Assembly: GCA_020628645.1 (NCBI GenBank)
Contig: JAHDES010000055.1
Span: 1 to 40,415, forward strand
Length of the DNA: 40,415 nt
Origin: Saprospiraceae bacterium
GTDB lineage: Bacteria > Bacteroidota > Bacteroidia > Chitinophagales > Saprospiraceae
Direction of reading: 5' to 3'
Shown here: positions 7,577-14,655 of the stretch, in pieces
Layout: the number at the start of each line of letters is the position of its first letter
Numbering within the stretch: position 1 is the stretch's first letter
The notes under the pieces: generated by a model
The model's input: only the letters and a program-made list of their open reading frames with translations
The model's database searches: none
What the model was told of the DNA's origin: nothing
Made by a program: the position numbers and the translations under genes

Positions 7577-9007
7577 ATGGATCAACACCCAATAGATAAT
7601 TTATTCAACCAAAAACTCAATCAACGTGAGTTTCAATTCAATGAAGAACATTGGATGGGCGCTATGGCGATGATTGAAGAACAAGAGAAAAAGAAAAAAC
7701 GTCGATTTTTATTATGGTTGTTACTTGGAACATTTGCTTTGATTTCAATGGGAATCATGACAGTGGGTTATTATTCTTGGAATAATACTACAAAAACAGC
7801 TAAGAAGGATACTACGGAAATTGTTGCTTCTTCTGAATCCAATAATAATTCATCAATATCTAGTACGCCTGAAGAAAAAAGTATACAAGATAATTCGCTT
7901 AATACAGTTAATAACCAATCGATTACAGATTTACACTATGAAGCAAATACATCTTCAGAAACCGTAAACTCAAGTTCCCAACCAACTCAAAAACCGTCTG
8001 TTAGTAAGAATAATACAACTTCATCAAGTGCTGCTTATTCTTCTAGCAATACACCAACTCAAGCTATTGCTCAAACAATAGTTGAACCTACTTTGAACAC
8101 CAACGAAAATTCCATTACCGTCAACGATATTATTCATCCCATTACCGATTCTCTTATTAAAAATAGCGGTGAACCTTCGATGGAGGCCAGCCCGAAACCG
8201 ACTTTTGAAACTGTACAACCATTACAACCAACTAATTCCCTAAGCATAGCATGGCAGCTGATCCCAAAAACCTCATCTGTCGTTACGCTAGAAGAATTGT
8301 TGGATAAAGTTATGAAGCCTGAATCGCCGAAGTTCCCTGAAGACGATAATAATGGGGGGGACATGCAGGGCTGGTCGCTAGGGGTGAGCGGTAGCGTATT
8401 ACGTTATAGCTCTCCTCTTGCAGCCCGTAATTTTGGCTATGCAGGTGGATTAACTTCTAAATTCCGATTAACAAAACAAAGCCCTCTATTTTTAGGGCTT
8501 AATGCGAATTACAATGTACGCCAACATTATTTTTCAAATCTAGCATTAAGTCGCCAAATCAGTTATTCGTTTGGAAAAGAAGAGGCTATCTTTTCCCTTC
8601 GTCCTACAGCTATTCATACCTTTGAATTACCTATTTGGTTGGAATTAGGGTTTGGAAAGCAGCAAAATTTTGATTTTACGGCGAACAATCGTTTTCGTCG
8701 TCATGCACTAATGGTAGGAGTAGTTCCTGCTTATTTGTATGGCGTACAAGGAGAAGTGCTAGACCCAGAAGGCATCAATACTCAACAAGGCTGGATTGAG
8801 ACAGATGCTTATAAAAATGTACAACTACATAGCTTAATTGGCTATAATTTTTATTTACTTGAACGAGTCTCAATTGGACTACGAGCTAGATATACTATTG
8901 GAACTATTGTTAATCCAGATTTTACGTATCCTGCTGGAGTAGAAGTAGAATCTCCGAAAAAACTACACTTTGAATTAAACGCATCTTATTACTTCGTACG
9001 CAAATAA
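7577..9007 (+). CDS. Putative dual-membrane-spanning anti-sigma factor (inner-membrane helix, disordered linker, C-terminal beta-barrel)
   Basis: The 476-residue protein has a short cytoplasmic N-terminus (1-42, with DNLFNQKLNQREFQFNEEHW and a Lys/Arg cluster) and one transmembrane helix (about 44-66). A Ser/Thr/Asn-rich, probably disordered linker (about 67-250) would cross the periplasm. The C-terminal region (about 262-476) has alternating aromatic/hydrophobic strands ending ELNASYYFVRK, typical of small outer-membrane barrels. There is no cleavable signal peptide, so the helix would stay in the inner membrane while the barrel inserts in the outer membrane. This matches the architecture I recall for Dma proteins of Bacteroides, which hold an ECF sigma factor and sense the outer membrane. 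It lies 38 bases behind a sigma factor gene and 14 before a lipoprotein gene. The anti-sigma role is inference. Confidence 0.75.
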   Translation: MDQHPIDNLFNQKLNQREFQFNEEHWMGAMAMIEEQEKKKKRRFLLWLLLGTFALISMGIMTVGYYSWNNTTKTAKKDTTEIVASSESNNNSSISSTPEEKSIQDNSLNTVNNQSITDLHYEANTSSETVNSSSQPTQKPSVSKNNTTSSSAAYSSSNTPTQAIAQTIVEPTLNTNENSITVNDIIHPITDSLIKNSGEPSMEASPKPTFETVQPLQPTNSLSIAWQLIPKTSSVVTLEELLDKVMKPESPKFPEDDNNGGDMQGWSLGVSGSVLRYSSPLAARNFGYAGGLTSKFRLTKQSPLFLGLNANYNVRQHYFSNLALSRQISYSFGKEEAIFSLRPTAIHTFELPIWLELGFGKQQNFDFTANNRFRRHALMVGVVPAYLYGVQGEVLDPEGINTQQGWIETDAYKNVQLHSLIGYNFYLLERVSIGLRARYTIGTIVNPDFTYPAGVEVESPKKLHFELNASYYFVRK

Positions 9008-9021
9008 CTGTTCCTGTACCC

Positions 9022-10161
9022 ATGAGTAGAATATCACTAATTGTATTAACTTTTTTAGTAGTACTATCCTGTAAAAAAGAACCCATCACTGTCCCTCCAT
9101 CTTCTGAAGGAGAACCTGTTTTCTTCACAGATACCAATCTTGAAGGTGCTTCCACCAACTGGACCGCAGGTTTTGACAATTATTACATGCATACTCGTTT
9201 TGATCTTGATCAGAATGATATTTATACCTTTATTGGCACATTTGCCCAAGAAGATTGCACTTCTAATTGTAACGAAAGTCTTCAATTTGAGATCCGAAAT
9301 GACCGTCAAAGTACGCAAGAGAATAATTTGGGAAGAGGAACATTTGTATTTAAAGATGAGTCCTTGCCTGAGTTAGATGTTTACCAAATTGAAATGGAAG
9401 TAGCGCATGATTTTGATGAAGTGAAGGATGTAGCTTGGGAATTTTGGAATTATGATATTTTTGATAAAGAAAATGTGGTCTACAACTTTATTGATAAAGG
9501 ATTTAATGATCCTCAAGAGTTCTTCTATTCGGTTAAGATTAATAATGATAATGGAGATTCTGTTCTTATTAGTCAAAAAACCTTCAGTCTTGAAAAGCTC
9601 GAAAGTTGTAATGTTGACTTTAGTATAGAACCACTTAATGAAACGCAATTATCCTTAACACCCCAAATTGATTGTACGAATGAAATAGGTTTAGTTTTAT
9701 GGGATTCTGAAGATGTTAGTCTTGGAAATGAACCTATAGTAGTGGATATCGCTGGTACAAATAAATACTCCAATGGTTGTGCTGTATTTGATATTTTGGG
9801 AGAACCGCTTGGTGCATTAAGTCGATCGGTAAGAACGGAAGGAGAGAATATTATTTATAAAAAAGCATCTACTTTTCATCAAAATATTACCAAACTCCCT
9901 GGGGGTAGTTTGCTGCAACTTGGTACCTTTGCCATTCAATACATTGATCAAAATGGAGTGATCTATCGCTCTGATCGTCAAGCACAACCTATGGAAAGTC
10001 GTATGCAAATTATGGCTGTTCGTTCCTATGAAAATAATGAAAATGGAGAGAAAACCCTTCAATTGGAAGTAGAATACGATTGTTATGTTTATTCGGAAAA
10101 TGGAGAAAGTATTCGACTTGGCAATGGAAATGGAACAATAGCAGTAGCCGTACCTTTTTAG
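9022..10161 (+). CDS. Lipoprotein of unknown function, third gene of the sigma factor operon
   Basis: The 379-residue product begins MSRISLIVLTFLVVLSCKKE with a lipobox whose Cys17 would be lipidated. The mature part is acidic and beta-rich, with scattered cysteines (EDCTSNCNE, ESCNVD, QIDCTNE) and no enzyme motif. I do not recognise a domain; the repeated beta-strand pattern (DLDQNDIYTFIG, SLQFEIRND) suggests one or more Ig-like or PKD-like folds. The gene starts 14 bases after the barrel protein and is followed by the terminator at 10285-10326, so it is probably co-transcribed with the sigma factor. A role as target, ligand or accessory of the outer-membrane sensor is possible but not shown. 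Confidence 0.8.
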   Translation: MSRISLIVLTFLVVLSCKKEPITVPPSSEGEPVFFTDTNLEGASTNWTAGFDNYYMHTRFDLDQNDIYTFIGTFAQEDCTSNCNESLQFEIRNDRQSTQENNLGRGTFVFKDESLPELDVYQIEMEVAHDFDEVKDVAWEFWNYDIFDKENVVYNFIDKGFNDPQEFFYSVKINNDNGDSVLISQKTFSLEKLESCNVDFSIEPLNETQLSLTPQIDCTNEIGLVLWDSEDVSLGNEPIVVDIAGTNKYSNGCAVFDILGEPLGALSRSVRTEGENIIYKKASTFHQNITKLPGGSLLQLGTFAIQYIDQNGVIYRSDRQAQPMESRMQIMAVRSYENNENGEKTLQLEVEYDCYVYSENGESIRLGNGNGTIAVAVPF

Positions 10162-10255
10162 TAAGATTTTAGATTGTTAGACATTGATTTGTGAATAAAA
10201 TCTAAAAATCTAGTATCTATAAAAAAGCTTCAATCATATTACCCAATATACATGC

Positions 10256-10273
10256 GTCGCGCCCAAACGCGAC
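10256..10273. other. GC-rich short hairpin between convergent genes
   Basis: GTCGCG (10256-10261), CCCAAA, then CGCGAC (10268-10273) form a perfect 6-bp stem, the most GC-rich spot in this spacer. It has no T-run of its own and sits 11 bases before the terminator, so it may be part of the transcription-end structure. Confidence 0.4.
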
Positions 10274-10284
10274 CACACAAAAAC

Positions 10285-10327
10285 GACAGTGCTCTTTTGA
10301 ATTACATTTAGAGCCTGTCTTTTTTTG
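10285..10327. terminator. Intrinsic terminator, probably bidirectional, between lipoprotein and esterase genes
   Basis: GACAG-T-GCTCT (10285-10295) pairs with AGAGC-CTGTC (10310-10319), one base bulged. A run of eight T follows at 10320-10327 on the plus strand, and an A-rich stretch precedes the stem, giving T on the minus strand. It would end both the sigma factor operon and the minus-strand esterase transcript. Confidence 0.7.
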
Positions 10328-10337
10328 TTGAAAAGAA

Positions 10338-11312
10338 TTATATGATTTTAGAAGATGCTACTACCTTCTTTTGTTCCAATACATCAGTAATAAAATTTTT
10401 CACTTCTCGATGACATTCTAGTACTTTTTTAGAAACTTTAGGCATACCGAAAAAAGAATGGGTTAAGCCCTTATATTCTTTATATTGGACTTGATTACCA
10501 GCTTTTTCTAATAAATCGGCATACAGTTTTCCTTCTTCAATTAATGGGTCATATTCGGCAGTTATAATAAATGCTGGAGGTAAATTACTCAAATCAGTAG
10601 CGAAGATTGGAGAAACATAAGGGTGTTTATGTGTAGTTGGATCAGGAACATAATGTTTTGTGAACCAGCGCATTAGACTTTTTGTCAAAAGATACCCCTT
10701 TGCATATTTTTCTATAGAAGGAGATTTTAAAGTAGCATTTGTACAAGGATAAATTAAGACTTGTCCTGCAATCGGAGCGGCTTTTTCATCTCTAGCTTTT
10801 AAACTTACTACTGTGGCTAAATTCCCCCCTGCACTATCTCCCATAACAAATAATTGATTCGGATTTCCTCCTAATTGTTGTGCATTTTTTGCTACCCATA
10901 AAAAAGCATCATAACAATCGTAAACGGGCGTAGGATAAGGAAATTCAGGGGCTAAACGATAATCAACAGATAGCACAATGGCTTGATTATCGTGTGCAAG
11001 TCGTCTACAAATGCTATCGTGCGTTTCTACGCTATTGACGACAAAACCTCCACCATGATAGAATACTATAAGTGGCAAATCAGTTTGTTCGGAGGGATGG
11101 TAGGCGCGTACCAATAAATCGAAATCATCTCTTGTTTTGATAAAATGATCTTCTATCTTTGGTAACGCAATAGGTTGATAGTCTATTAAAAAAGAAGCTT
11201 TATTGGATTCGCTAAGTAATCGTTTTCTAGCTGCTGTAGGAGATAATTTTTCTATTTCGAGTTGTTTTGTACGATTCATCACCCAAACAAGCAAACGTAA
11301 TTTCCATTCCAT
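10338..11312 (-). CDS. Alpha/beta-hydrolase of the hormone-sensitive-lipase (HSL) esterase family
   Basis: The 324-residue protein has the HSL oxyanion motif HGGG (residues 86-89), DYRLAPE (117-123), and the nucleophile elbow GDSAGG with Ser160. Asp255 in EYDPL and His285 in GLTHSF complete the triad. Such enzymes hydrolyse short-chain esters or small acetylated compounds in the cytoplasm; the substrate cannot be told from sequence. There is no signal peptide. The gene is divergent from the AlkD-like gene, with only 38 bases between starts, and a TATCTTTA box lies on its strand at 11339-11346. It ends next to the shared terminator at 10285-10327. Confidence 0.88.
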   Translation of the reverse strand: MEWKLRLLVWVMNRTKQLEIEKLSPTAARKRLLSESNKASFLIDYQPIALPKIEDHFIKTRDDFDLLVRAYHPSEQTDLPLIVFYHGGGFVVNSVETHDSICRRLAHDNQAIVLSVDYRLAPEFPYPTPVYDCYDAFLWVAKNAQQLGGNPNQLFVMGDSAGGNLATVVSLKARDEKAAPIAGQVLIYPCTNATLKSPSIEKYAKGYLLTKSLMRWFTKHYVPDPTTHKHPYVSPIFATDLSNLPPAFIITAEYDPLIEEGKLYADLLEKAGNQVQYKEYKGLTHSFFGMPKVSKKVLECHREVKNFITDVLEQKKVVASSKII

Positions 11313-11338
11313 ATTGTGAAAAATTTAACTATTTAAAA

Positions 11339-11346
11339 TAAAGATA
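11339..11346 (-). promoter_or_regulatory. -7 box upstream of the esterase gene
   Basis: The complement of 11339-11346 reads TATCTTTA, seven of eight matches to TAnnTTTG, 27 bases upstream of the ATG at 11312. No convincing TTG box is seen at the right distance, since it would fall inside the neighbouring gene. Confidence 0.4.
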
Positions 11347-11350
11347 CAAA

Positions 11351-12025
11351 ATGAATGCATACTATGATGATATCCTTGCTGTTTTAGAGGAAAACGCGGA
11401 TACTTCACTTGTTCTTCCTATGAAACAATACATGCGAAATAAGTTTGAATTTTATGGGATAAAAGCACCTTTACGTAAAGAATTAGTCAAAGAACTGATC
11501 CAAGAAAAAGGGAAATTACCTTTTGAAGAACTAAAAGATGTCGTTGCTTTATTGTGGGTAAATCCGCATCGTGAAGCCCAATATTTTGCAATGGATTTAA
11601 TGACGAAAACAAAAAAACAATTTACTTTAGAAGATATATCTTTTTTTGAAGAATTGATCGTAACGAAATCTTGGTGGGATACTGTAGATTGGCTCGCGCC
11701 GCATGGAATAGGTACAATTTTATTAAAACATCCTGAAAAAACACCTATTTATACTCAAAAATGGATTGCATCAGACAATATTTGGTTGCAACGCACCGCT
11801 ATTCTTTTTCAATTAAAATATAAAGAGCAAATTGATCTTAATTTAGCTTTTCAACTCATTTTACAAAGAGCAGATTCCACAGAATTTTTTGTGCAAAAAG
11901 CAGCGGGTTGGCTCTTGCGAGAAGCATCAAAACGGTTTCCAGCAGAAATAAATACCTTTATAACTTCCAATAAGTTACCCAATTTAACAATACGAGAAGG
12001 TCTGAAGTGGTTGAATAAAACTTAG
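11351..12025 (+). CDS. AlkD-like DNA alkylation repair protein (HEAT-repeat glycosylase family)
   Basis: The 224-residue, all-helical protein fits the AlkD family, which excises bulky or cationic alkylated purines by base excision repair. The family residues fall at the same numbers as I recall for Bacillus cereus AlkD: Trp109 and Asp113 in SWWDTVDW, Arg148 in LQRTA, and Trp187 in GWLLRE. Other family features are the FYGIKAPLRK segment near residue 34 and VQKAAGWLLREASKRFP at 181-197. Length is normal. It is divergent from the esterase and ends one base before the minus-strand propeller gene's stop. Its function in repair is well supported by the kept residues. Confidence 0.9.
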   Translation: MNAYYDDILAVLEENADTSLVLPMKQYMRNKFEFYGIKAPLRKELVKELIQEKGKLPFEELKDVVALLWVNPHREAQYFAMDLMTKTKKQFTLEDISFFEELIVTKSWWDTVDWLAPHGIGTILLKHPEKTPIYTQKWIASDNIWLQRTAILFQLKYKEQIDLNLAFQLILQRADSTEFFVQKAAGWLLREASKRFPAEINTFITSNKLPNLTIREGLKWLNKT

Positions 12026-12026
12026 G

Positions 12027-13400
12027 TTAATATCCACATGGACAGCTTGGATTAGTAATGGCTTCAACGCATTGACTAACGAATAGTGCATCAACGATAT
12101 CTACATCGCCATCGCAATCCATATCAGCATTACTCAGGTTAATATCTGAAGAACAATCATAGGACCAATTCGATACTGCACCCACTGTATATTCTCCAAT
12201 CAATTCTGCATCTTCTATCGTCACTTCACCATCACAATTCGCATCACCTCTATTGGTGTTTCGCTCAAAAGTATAAACTGCTTTATCAATAGCTCTATCA
12301 TTCGTTAAAGCAATTCGATTTCGATTGACTACAATCCCTTCATATTTGATTAAAGAATTAGGCAAGGGCAACACAAAAGAATTGATTAATGTGGCGGTTG
12401 TACCTGAAATTTGTAGTTCATAAACTGTATTTGCTGTTTCGCTTACGATGTATAAAAGATCTTGATTATCAATACAATCTGTAGTGATATTATAATGATA
12501 AATACCTGCAAAATCATCTCCTCCTGTAATACCACTTACGGAGATGAGTTCCACTTCAATTGGGGTATTAAAATCAGCTAAAGTACTATACGTATTTACC
12601 GAACGATATAAGAGAGCAGGGGATTCTTTTACAACATAAATTTTCTCGCTCATTGGATCATAAGTAATACCTTCTGTACCGTCATTTTCACCAACCGTAA
12701 CGATCGGCTGCCCTAAATTATCTACAAATGTTTGTTCGATACTTGCTCCTGCATTTATGTTTTGGTCAACAATGTAGGTCGTATCCATCCCTACAATATT
12801 CATAGAAATACTAAAAAGATAGATTTTTCCATCTTTCTCATCTACAGCACCATAATAATCTTGAAATAAATAAGTAAGCCCTTCAAAATCGTCATTTCCA
12901 TCTCCCGTAATAATTGGAGATACCTTTGGATTTCCATACAAAACAGGCGTTTGCATAGAATCAATACTTGCCTCATGGAAATCCCAAACATAAATTTGCC
13001 CTTCTTGATGCATACAAAATACTTCGTTTGGATCATGATGATTAGTCGTCATTCCAGAAAGATCATTTACAAAACTGCTATTTGTCCCCTCGATTTCAAA
13101 ATCAAAAGGGGTAGGATAAGCACATGCATTGGGAGTACAAGATTGGATTATGGCACAAAATTCAGCATCTAGTTCTACTTCAAAACCTGCTTCAAGCGTT
13201 ATACAATCGCCAGCCATGTAGGTAGTTGTATTTGACATACTAATAACACCATCTGAGTTAATAATTTGAGATGCATTATAGGTGGTACTATTGGGATTCG
13301 GAATAGCTAAAGTTGTAGGGCAGCCAGTTTGTGCAGTAATCGAAAGAATAATGAAATAACAGAGTATAGTTAATACAAGGGTAAGTCGTTTTGTATTCAT
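12027..13400 (-). CDS. Secreted beta-propeller (SdiA-regulated-like) protein with 3-coathanger-like motif and dockerin-like C-terminus
   Basis: The 457-residue protein has a signal peptide (1-23, ending SITA). An N-terminal region (about 33-90) contains ITLEAGFEVELDAEF, the same motif as the C-terminus of the protease at 1855-4653. Residues about 100-380 form a propeller-like repeat region with DDFEGLTY, DGTEGITYDP and KIYVVKESP, resembling the SdiA-regulated/NHL-like families. Residues 385-446 hold two dockerin-like calcium repeats: GDANCDGEVTIEDAEL and DMDCDGDVDIVDALF. It ends NPSCPCGY with no T9SS domain seen. The role is unknown; secreted dockerin-like tails in non-cellulosome bacteria may mediate surface attachment. 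A 190-bp inverted repeat element lies upstream. Confidence 0.75.
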   Translation of the reverse strand: MNTKRLTLVLTILCYFIILSITAQTGCPTTLAIPNPNSTTYNASQIINSDGVISMSNTTTYMAGDCITLEAGFEVELDAEFCAIIQSCTPNACAYPTPFDFEIEGTNSSFVNDLSGMTTNHHDPNEVFCMHQEGQIYVWDFHEASIDSMQTPVLYGNPKVSPIITGDGNDDFEGLTYLFQDYYGAVDEKDGKIYLFSISMNIVGMDTTYIVDQNINAGASIEQTFVDNLGQPIVTVGENDGTEGITYDPMSEKIYVVKESPALLYRSVNTYSTLADFNTPIEVELISVSGITGGDDFAGIYHYNITTDCIDNQDLLYIVSETANTVYELQISGTTATLINSFVLPLPNSLIKYEGIVVNRNRIALTNDRAIDKAVYTFERNTNRGDANCDGEVTIEDAELIGEYTVGAVSNWSYDCSSDINLSNADMDCDGDVDIVDALFVSQCVEAITNPSCPCGY

Positions 13401-13477
13401 AATTCTTGGGTTTAAATGGTTAGACTATTAAATTTACACCTTTTTTTGTAAAAAAGTGTTTTTATAGAACGAAATTA

Positions 13478-13667
13478 AGAGTATGTCTAAATTTCTATCA
13501 ACTGAAAACCAATATTTTATGAACCTATCGTTGAAAAAGCCTGCTTATTTAGCTCGCTAAACGCGCATTTTTTTCTTAGCTAGAACCCCGCCTGCCGTTG
13601 CTTAATATTGAGGCGGGCAGGCATAAACTCTTGATTTTCAAAATAAAATAAATTTTAGACATACTCT
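13478..13667. repeat. 190-bp MITE-like element with long imperfect terminal inverted repeats
   Basis: AGAGTATGTCTAAA at 13478-13491 is repeated in reverse at 13654-13667. Allowing one gap and mismatches, the complementarity continues inward for about 45 bases (TGAAAACCAA against TGAAAATCAA, then TTTATG on both sides). The core carries CCCGCCT / AGGCGGG and alternative GCCTGCC / GGCAGGC pairings around 13588-13622 and has no ORF. The right end supplies the stop codon of the SDR gene (13666-13668). No clear target-site duplication is seen. The ends resemble those of insertion-sequence-derived miniature elements. Confidence 0.6.
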
Positions 13668-14460
13668 AAGTCGTTTGCATACGTGTCATCATTTTAAATA
13701 AGACTTTTGGGAAAAACCTTTTGACATAGACCGCCAATTTTTCTTTCCCTTTGGCAATCAATAATTCTGGAGTTTCATTTTTGATGCCTTTGATAATTTT
13801 TTGTACACATTCTTCTACAGGAATACCATTGGCAATAAGAGGGTCGGTGACATTGTGTTTTTTACCATCTCCTTCGAGTGCATTCTTTGAAATATTGGTT
13901 TGAACAGAACCGGGAGTGACTACCATTACTTTGATATTATCTGAATGAACTTCTGCACGTAAGGCTTCCATAAATCCAATCACGGCATGTTTAGCAGCAC
14001 AATAAGCAGATCGCATTGGGACACCAAATTTTCCTGCAACGCTACTGATCGTGATAATCATCCCACTTTTTTGAGCCATCATTTTTGGTAAAACGGCCTT
14101 AGTTAAAGCAACAACTGCAAAATGATCAATTTCCATGATTTTTCGATCTATCTCAATTAAAGTTTCTTTCACCAAAGAACGTTGAGAAATCCCAGCATTA
14201 TTCACCAAAATATCGACTGTTCCTATTTTATATAAAACTTCATTGGCTGCATCTGGAATAGCATCTACCTTCAATAAATCCATTGGATACACTAAATGTC
14301 CATCTCCAGCTAAATTGGTTTTAATGCGTTCTAATTTTTCAACACTTCGTGCCGTAAGGATGATTTTTGCACCTAATTGGGCAAGTTGAATGGCTAATTC
14401 TTTTCCAATTCCATCAGATGCTCCTGTGATCCAAACAATTTTATTATTAAGGTCTCTCAT
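13666..14460 (-). CDS. Short-chain dehydrogenase/reductase (DHRS7-like)
   Basis: The 264-residue protein has the classical SDR signatures: TGASDGIG (12-19) for NAD(P), NNAG (87-90), the catalytic Ser140 in TISSV, and Tyr153 and Lys157 in YCAAK. Arg38 in TARS suggests NADP(H) preference. The C-terminal 40 residues (KGKEKLAVYVKRFFPKV) are basic and amphipathic, as in membrane-associated SDRs. Substrate is unknown. The stop codon lies in the right arm of the MITE-like element, so an older, slightly different C-terminus is possible. A possible promoter lies at 14497-14527. Confidence 0.9.
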   Translation of the reverse strand: MRDLNNKIVWITGASDGIGKELAIQLAQLGAKIILTARSVEKLERIKTNLAGDGHLVYPMDLLKVDAIPDAANEVLYKIGTVDILVNNAGISQRSLVKETLIEIDRKIMEIDHFAVVALTKAVLPKMMAQKSGMIITISSVAGKFGVPMRSAYCAAKHAVIGFMEALRAEVHSDNIKVMVVTPGSVQTNISKNALEGDGKKHNVTDPLIANGIPVEECVQKIIKGIKNETPELLIAKGKEKLAVYVKRFFPKVLFKMMTRMQTT

Positions 14461-14496
14461 AAATTTGATTTTTTAAGCCTGAATCTTTAAACCATA

Positions 14497-14527
14497 CAAA
14501 AAATAGAATAAGGCAGAATAGCCCAAG
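14497..14527 (-). promoter_or_regulatory. Possible promoter of the SDR gene
   Basis: On the minus strand CTTG (complement of 14524-14527), 18 bases, then TATTTTTTG (complement of 14497-14505). The downstream box has one extra base relative to TAnnTTTG. It lies 37 bases upstream of the start at 14460. Confidence 0.35.
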
Positions 14528-14655
14528 CTTTAACATAAATAGTATTTCAAAATCATCACTTTTATACTGATCTTACAAACAAGAATGTCTGTGTTACTTT
14601 TTTGTACGGTTTTAAAAGCTTGATTTAAACGGCGTTTTATCTCGAAATTTAAGGA

